Shown: positions 61,652 to 64,000 of the stretch, one piece after another | Position numbering within the stretch: the stretch's first letter is position 1 | How the letters are laid out: each line of letters opens with the position of its first letter | Assembly (NCBI GenBank): GCA_039029275.1 | Contig: JBCCGL010000007.1 | Span: 1 to 64,000 of the forward strand | Source of the DNA: JBCCGL01 sp039029275 | Lineage (GTDB): Bacteria; Pseudomonadota; Gammaproteobacteria; JBCCGL01 | Direction of reading: 5' to 3' | DNA: 64,000 nt | Notes under the pieces: model-generated | The model's input: the letters and a program-made list of their open reading frames with translations, nothing else | Databases searched by the model: none | What the model was told of the DNA's origin: nothing | Program-made: the position numbers and the translations under genes

Positions 61652-62674
61652 TCAAAGATTGTCTTTTAATAAGACTTCTATTCGGATTTTTTCCTGCGCC
61701 TGAACGAGAGGGCGGCTGTCGCATCGTGCACGCAGAATACGTAGTGCGCTGCGAACTGCATGGCCAGGGTTTTGCGCCACAATTGCGTCAACCTCATCAC
61801 TCTGGAGTGCTTTTTCCGTAAACGGTGTGCGCTCATGCGCAACGATTGTTATCGAGTCGAGGGAACAACTTTTCGAAACCTCCGCGAGCGGTACTCGCGC
61901 CTCGGAACTCATTACATAAATAGCCAAAACATCGCTTTGATAGCGAAACTGACGCGAAATGATTTTTTCTGTACGCGATTCATCTCCGTAGGTCTCTAAT
62001 GAGGGCAGAGCCGTGAGCAACGGAAAGTAACTGCTCAGTACCTCGTCGAAGCCTAAGCGGCGCTGGATATTGTTGAGCGACTGCATCGTGTCAGCGACCA
62101 CCATAACTTTCCCGGAAACGGCTCCTAGAAATCGACCGATTAGCCGTCCGGCAGTTGCCCCAGCGGCAAAGTTATCCAAGCCAACAAAGTCTGAGTTTTC
62201 GAGATTCTCCTGTCCCGACAAAAACTGCACAACTCTAATCCCACGCTCAATCAATCGTGTTATTGCGTCACGAACCTGAGGTGATTCAGGGGCCATAATC
62301 GCAATGCCATCGACTGTGTTGTTTTCCAGAGTTGATAGAAAACTGGCAACTTTGTGCGGATCCCGCATATCGATCTGGATGCAGTCGACTGTGGTTGAGT
62401 CCGACCTTAGATCAGCACTGGCTTGCTCAACTTGCCCAATCAACTCCTGCAGATACAGATCACCGCTACTTGGGTATATGAATCGAAACGAATAGGTTCG
62501 GCTCTTGGCCAAATTTGCCGCAGCGAGGTTGCGTACAAAGCCGGTTGCCTCAATTGCCTGCTGAACCCGTTCGCGTGAGCGTTTACTGACGTTCGCTCGA
62601 TCATTGAGTACGCGATCGACGGTTGCCAAGCTGACGCCAGCCGCTTGTGCCAAATCTTTCGTAGTCGGTCGCAT
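61652..62674 (-). CDS. LacI-family transcriptional regulator
   Basis: 340 residues. N-terminal helix-turn-helix TTKDLAQAAGVSLATVDRVL with hinge NVSKRSRERVQQAIEATGFV, then a periplasmic-binding-like effector domain (about 62-335). RBS GGAGA precedes the ATG at 62672-62674. It is transcribed away from a solute-binding protein gene, and two matching operators lie in between, so it probably controls that transporter and itself. The effector is unknown; sugar-like molecules are usual for this family. Confidence 0.93.
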   Translation of the reverse strand: MRPTTKDLAQAAGVSLATVDRVLNDRANVSKRSRERVQQAIEATGFVRNLAAANLAKSRTYSFRFIYPSSGDLYLQELIGQVEQASADLRSDSTTVDCIQIDMRDPHKVASFLSTLENNTVDGIAIMAPESPQVRDAITRLIERGIRVVQFLSGQENLENSDFVGLDNFAAGATAGRLIGRFLGAVSGKVMVVADTMQSLNNIQRRLGFDEVLSSYFPLLTALPSLETYGDESRTEKIISRQFRYQSDVLAIYVMSSEARVPLAEVSKSCSLDSITIVAHERTPFTEKALQSDEVDAIVAQNPGHAVRSALRILRARCDSRPLVQAQEKIRIEVLLKDNL

Positions 62675-62744
62675 GCATTCTCCGCTTAAAAATCACGCTA
62701 ATTTTGGCGATCCGGATAGACCATATGTCTGGATAATAGAATTA

Positions 62745-62760
62745 TGAGGCACGTACGTCA
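62745..62760. promoter_or_regulatory. LacI-type operator 1
   Basis: TGAGGCACGTACGTCA, an imperfect palindrome (6 of 8 positions symmetric), upstream of the likely promoter of the ABC transporter gene. Its centre is exactly 30 bp from that of operator 2. Confidence 0.55.
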
Positions 62761-62768
62761 AAAAATGC

Positions 62769-62798
62769 TTGCATTGAGGTGCGTACCTCAGTTTTAAT
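62769..62798 (+). promoter_or_regulatory. Probable promoter of the ABC transporter operon
   Basis: TTGCAT (62769-62774), an 18-bp spacer, TTTAAT (62793-62798). Operator 2 occupies almost the entire spacer, so bound regulator would block RNA polymerase. The start codon is about 150 bp downstream. Confidence 0.5.
62775..62790. promoter_or_regulatory. LacI-type operator 2
   Basis: TGAGGTGCGTACCTCA, a near-perfect palindrome (7 of 8 positions symmetric) lying between the -35 and -10 boxes of the adjacent promoter. Confidence 0.65.
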
Positions 62799-62949
62799 GC
62801 ACTCAAATAGCAAAGATGTGCGATGTACCCACTCTTTCTGTTTTCGAATCAACAAATTCAGGTGTATTGAATAACGTTTGATATTCGCACAAATACATGT
62901 GCCAACGATCCCGGCGCACTCGGGAAATGAAACTCGGAGGGTAACGACA

Positions 62950-64000
62950 ATGAAATCCAAACTACTGAAATCTGTCGCAGGCCTTAGCGTAGTGACTGCC
63001 ACCTCGCTTGGTTCTGGCGCAGCTCAGGCCGATGATCTAACGCTGTGTTGGGCGGCTTGGGATCCGGCAAACGCACTCGTCGAATTAAGTAAAGACTTTG
63101 AAGCGGAATCAGGACACAAAATGAGCTTCGAATTTGTGCCGTGGCCAAATTTCGCTGATCGCATGCTTAACGAACTCAACTCTGGTGGCAAGCTGTGTGA
63201 CCTAATGATCGGTGACTCGCAGTGGATCGGTGGCTCTGCCGAAAATGGTCACTACATCAAAATGAACGATTTCTTTGATAAACAAGGAATCGACATGGGT
63301 GATTTCATTCCTGCCACTGTAACCGGATACGCAGAGTGGCCTAAGGGCACGCCGAATTACTGGGCGCTACCGGCATTCGGTGATGTTGTCGGATGGACCT
63401 ATAGGAAAGATTGGTTTGAGCGAGCAGAGTTACAGGCTGAGTTTAAAAAGCGACATGGCCGTGACCTTGTCGCACCAAGCACGCTTGAGGAATTGAAAGA
63501 TATCGCTGAATTTTTTCAGGGACGCGAAATAGACGGTAAAACGGTATACGGCGCATCAATTTACACTGAGCGGGGTTCTGAAGGGATTACGATGGGTGTC
63601 ACCAACGCACTCTATAACTACGGCTTCAAATACGAAAATCCCGACAAGCCCTATGATCTGGAGGGTTTTGTTAACTCTCCCGAAGCAATAGCGGGTCTTG
63701 AGTTCTACAAATCACTATACGATTGCTGTACGCCACCCGGTTCATCTGACTGGTACATGTCAGAAAATATCGACGCCTACAAGTCAGGTCAGGTTGCCAT
63801 GCAAATGAATTTCGCATTTATCTGGCCGGGGGTTGAATCGGATCCCAATGTTGGAGGCGGAAAGTCGGGTTATTTCCCGAATCCTGCAGGTCCGGGTGGG
63901 CACTTTGCACAGCTTGGTGGTCAGGGTATTTCCGTAGTCTCGTATTCTGAGAAAAAAGATGCTGCGCTGGAATACATCAAATGGTTTGCACAGCCTCAAG
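62950..64000 (+). CDS. ABC transporter family-1 solute-binding protein, 3'-truncated
   Basis: Open from ATG 62950 (GGAGGG about ten bases upstream) to the window edge, 350 residues read. Signal peptide of about 29 residues (MKSKLLKSVAGLSVVTATSL ... GAAQADD). The mature part fits carbohydrate-type solute-binding proteins: LTLCWAAWDPANALVELSKDFE at the start, LMIGDSQWIGGSAENGHYI, and VAMQMNFAFIWPG before the hinge. Four or more Cys residues are present, more than usual. The transporter genes should follow downstream. Expression is predicted to be controlled by the divergent LacI protein through operators 1 and 2. Confidence 0.9.
   Translation, partial: MKSKLLKSVAGLSVVTATSLGSGAAQADDLTLCWAAWDPANALVELSKDFEAESGHKMSFEFVPWPNFADRMLNELNSGGKLCDLMIGDSQWIGGSAENGHYIKMNDFFDKQGIDMGDFIPATVTGYAEWPKGTPNYWALPAFGDVVGWTYRKDWFERAELQAEFKKRHGRDLVAPSTLEELKDIAEFFQGREIDGKTVYGASIYTERGSEGITMGVTNALYNYGFKYENPDKPYDLEGFVNSPEAIAGLEFYKSLYDCCTPPGSSDWYMSENIDAYKSGQVAMQMNFAFIWPGVESDPNVGGGKSGYFPNPAGPGGHFAQLGGQGISVVSYSEKKDAALEYIKWFAQPQ

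Overview
The window looks like a piece of a free-living, probably marine, gammaproteobacterial chromosome. Supporting signs are Mfd next to a CsiV-type protein, EF-P with the EpmA ligase, a FimX-like protein, LolCE/LolD, PurL of the long single-chain type, a one-piece tmRNA with tag ANDDNYALAA, and a YciK-type reductase. Base composition is moderate, except for one clearly AT-rich segment (about 10.0-12.5 kb). I see no tRNA, rRNA or CRISPR. The taxonomic placement is inference from gene content only.

Layout. 0-0.75 kb: the end of a sodium-pump decarboxylase beta subunit. 0.75-1.2 kb: palindromic intergenic repeats. 1.2-8.8 kb: a YeeE/YedE transporter, an SGNH hydrolase, an esterase fused to a beta-helix, OpgC, a YHS protein and an OpgH glucosyltransferase (envelope glucan synthesis and decoration). 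9.2-12.3 kb: an accessory patch with a 278-bp tandem repeat, a REP/MITE-like palindrome, and three AT-rich genes each followed by an attC-like site, i.e. an integron cassette array without a visible integrase. 12.5-38.9 kb: mostly housekeeping. It holds MetY, ParC, FimX-like, EF-P/EpmA, Psd/Sco1, PrmB/YciK, a DUF1631 protein, a PhoPQ-like two-component system with PepSY and glycine-zipper partners, CsiV/Mfd, LolC/E-LolD and an old-yellow-enzyme oxidoreductase.

39.3-45.4 kb is the most interesting block. On the + strand are an inositol-3-phosphate synthase and a CDP-glycerol-glycerophosphotransferase-like enzyme. Converging on them from the - strand are a GtrB-like, an ArnT/PMT-like and a GtrA-like gene and a cytidylyltransferase-like protein resembling inositol-1-phosphate cytidylyltransferases. 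Together they could make CDP-inositol and place phospho-inositol and a polyprenyl-linked sugar on a cell-surface glycan. I know of no described system with this composition.

45.7-48.1 kb: a MipA/OmpV porin-like protein and a Tat-exported multicopper oxidase. 48.2-48.6 kb: tmRNA (- strand), divergent from purL. 52.6-57.2 kb: MsrP, a sugar-nucleotidyltransferase/2H-phosphoesterase pair, an agmatinase-YjbQ pair, and an msrQ gene with an in-frame stop. 57.2-64 kb: malate dehydrogenase, a small outer-membrane-like protein, a dimethylglycine/sarcosine-dehydrogenase-like flavoprotein, and a LacI-type regulator divergent from an ABC solute-binding protein. Two matching operators, exactly three helical turns apart, lie between the last two genes. 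The solute-binding protein runs off the end of the window.
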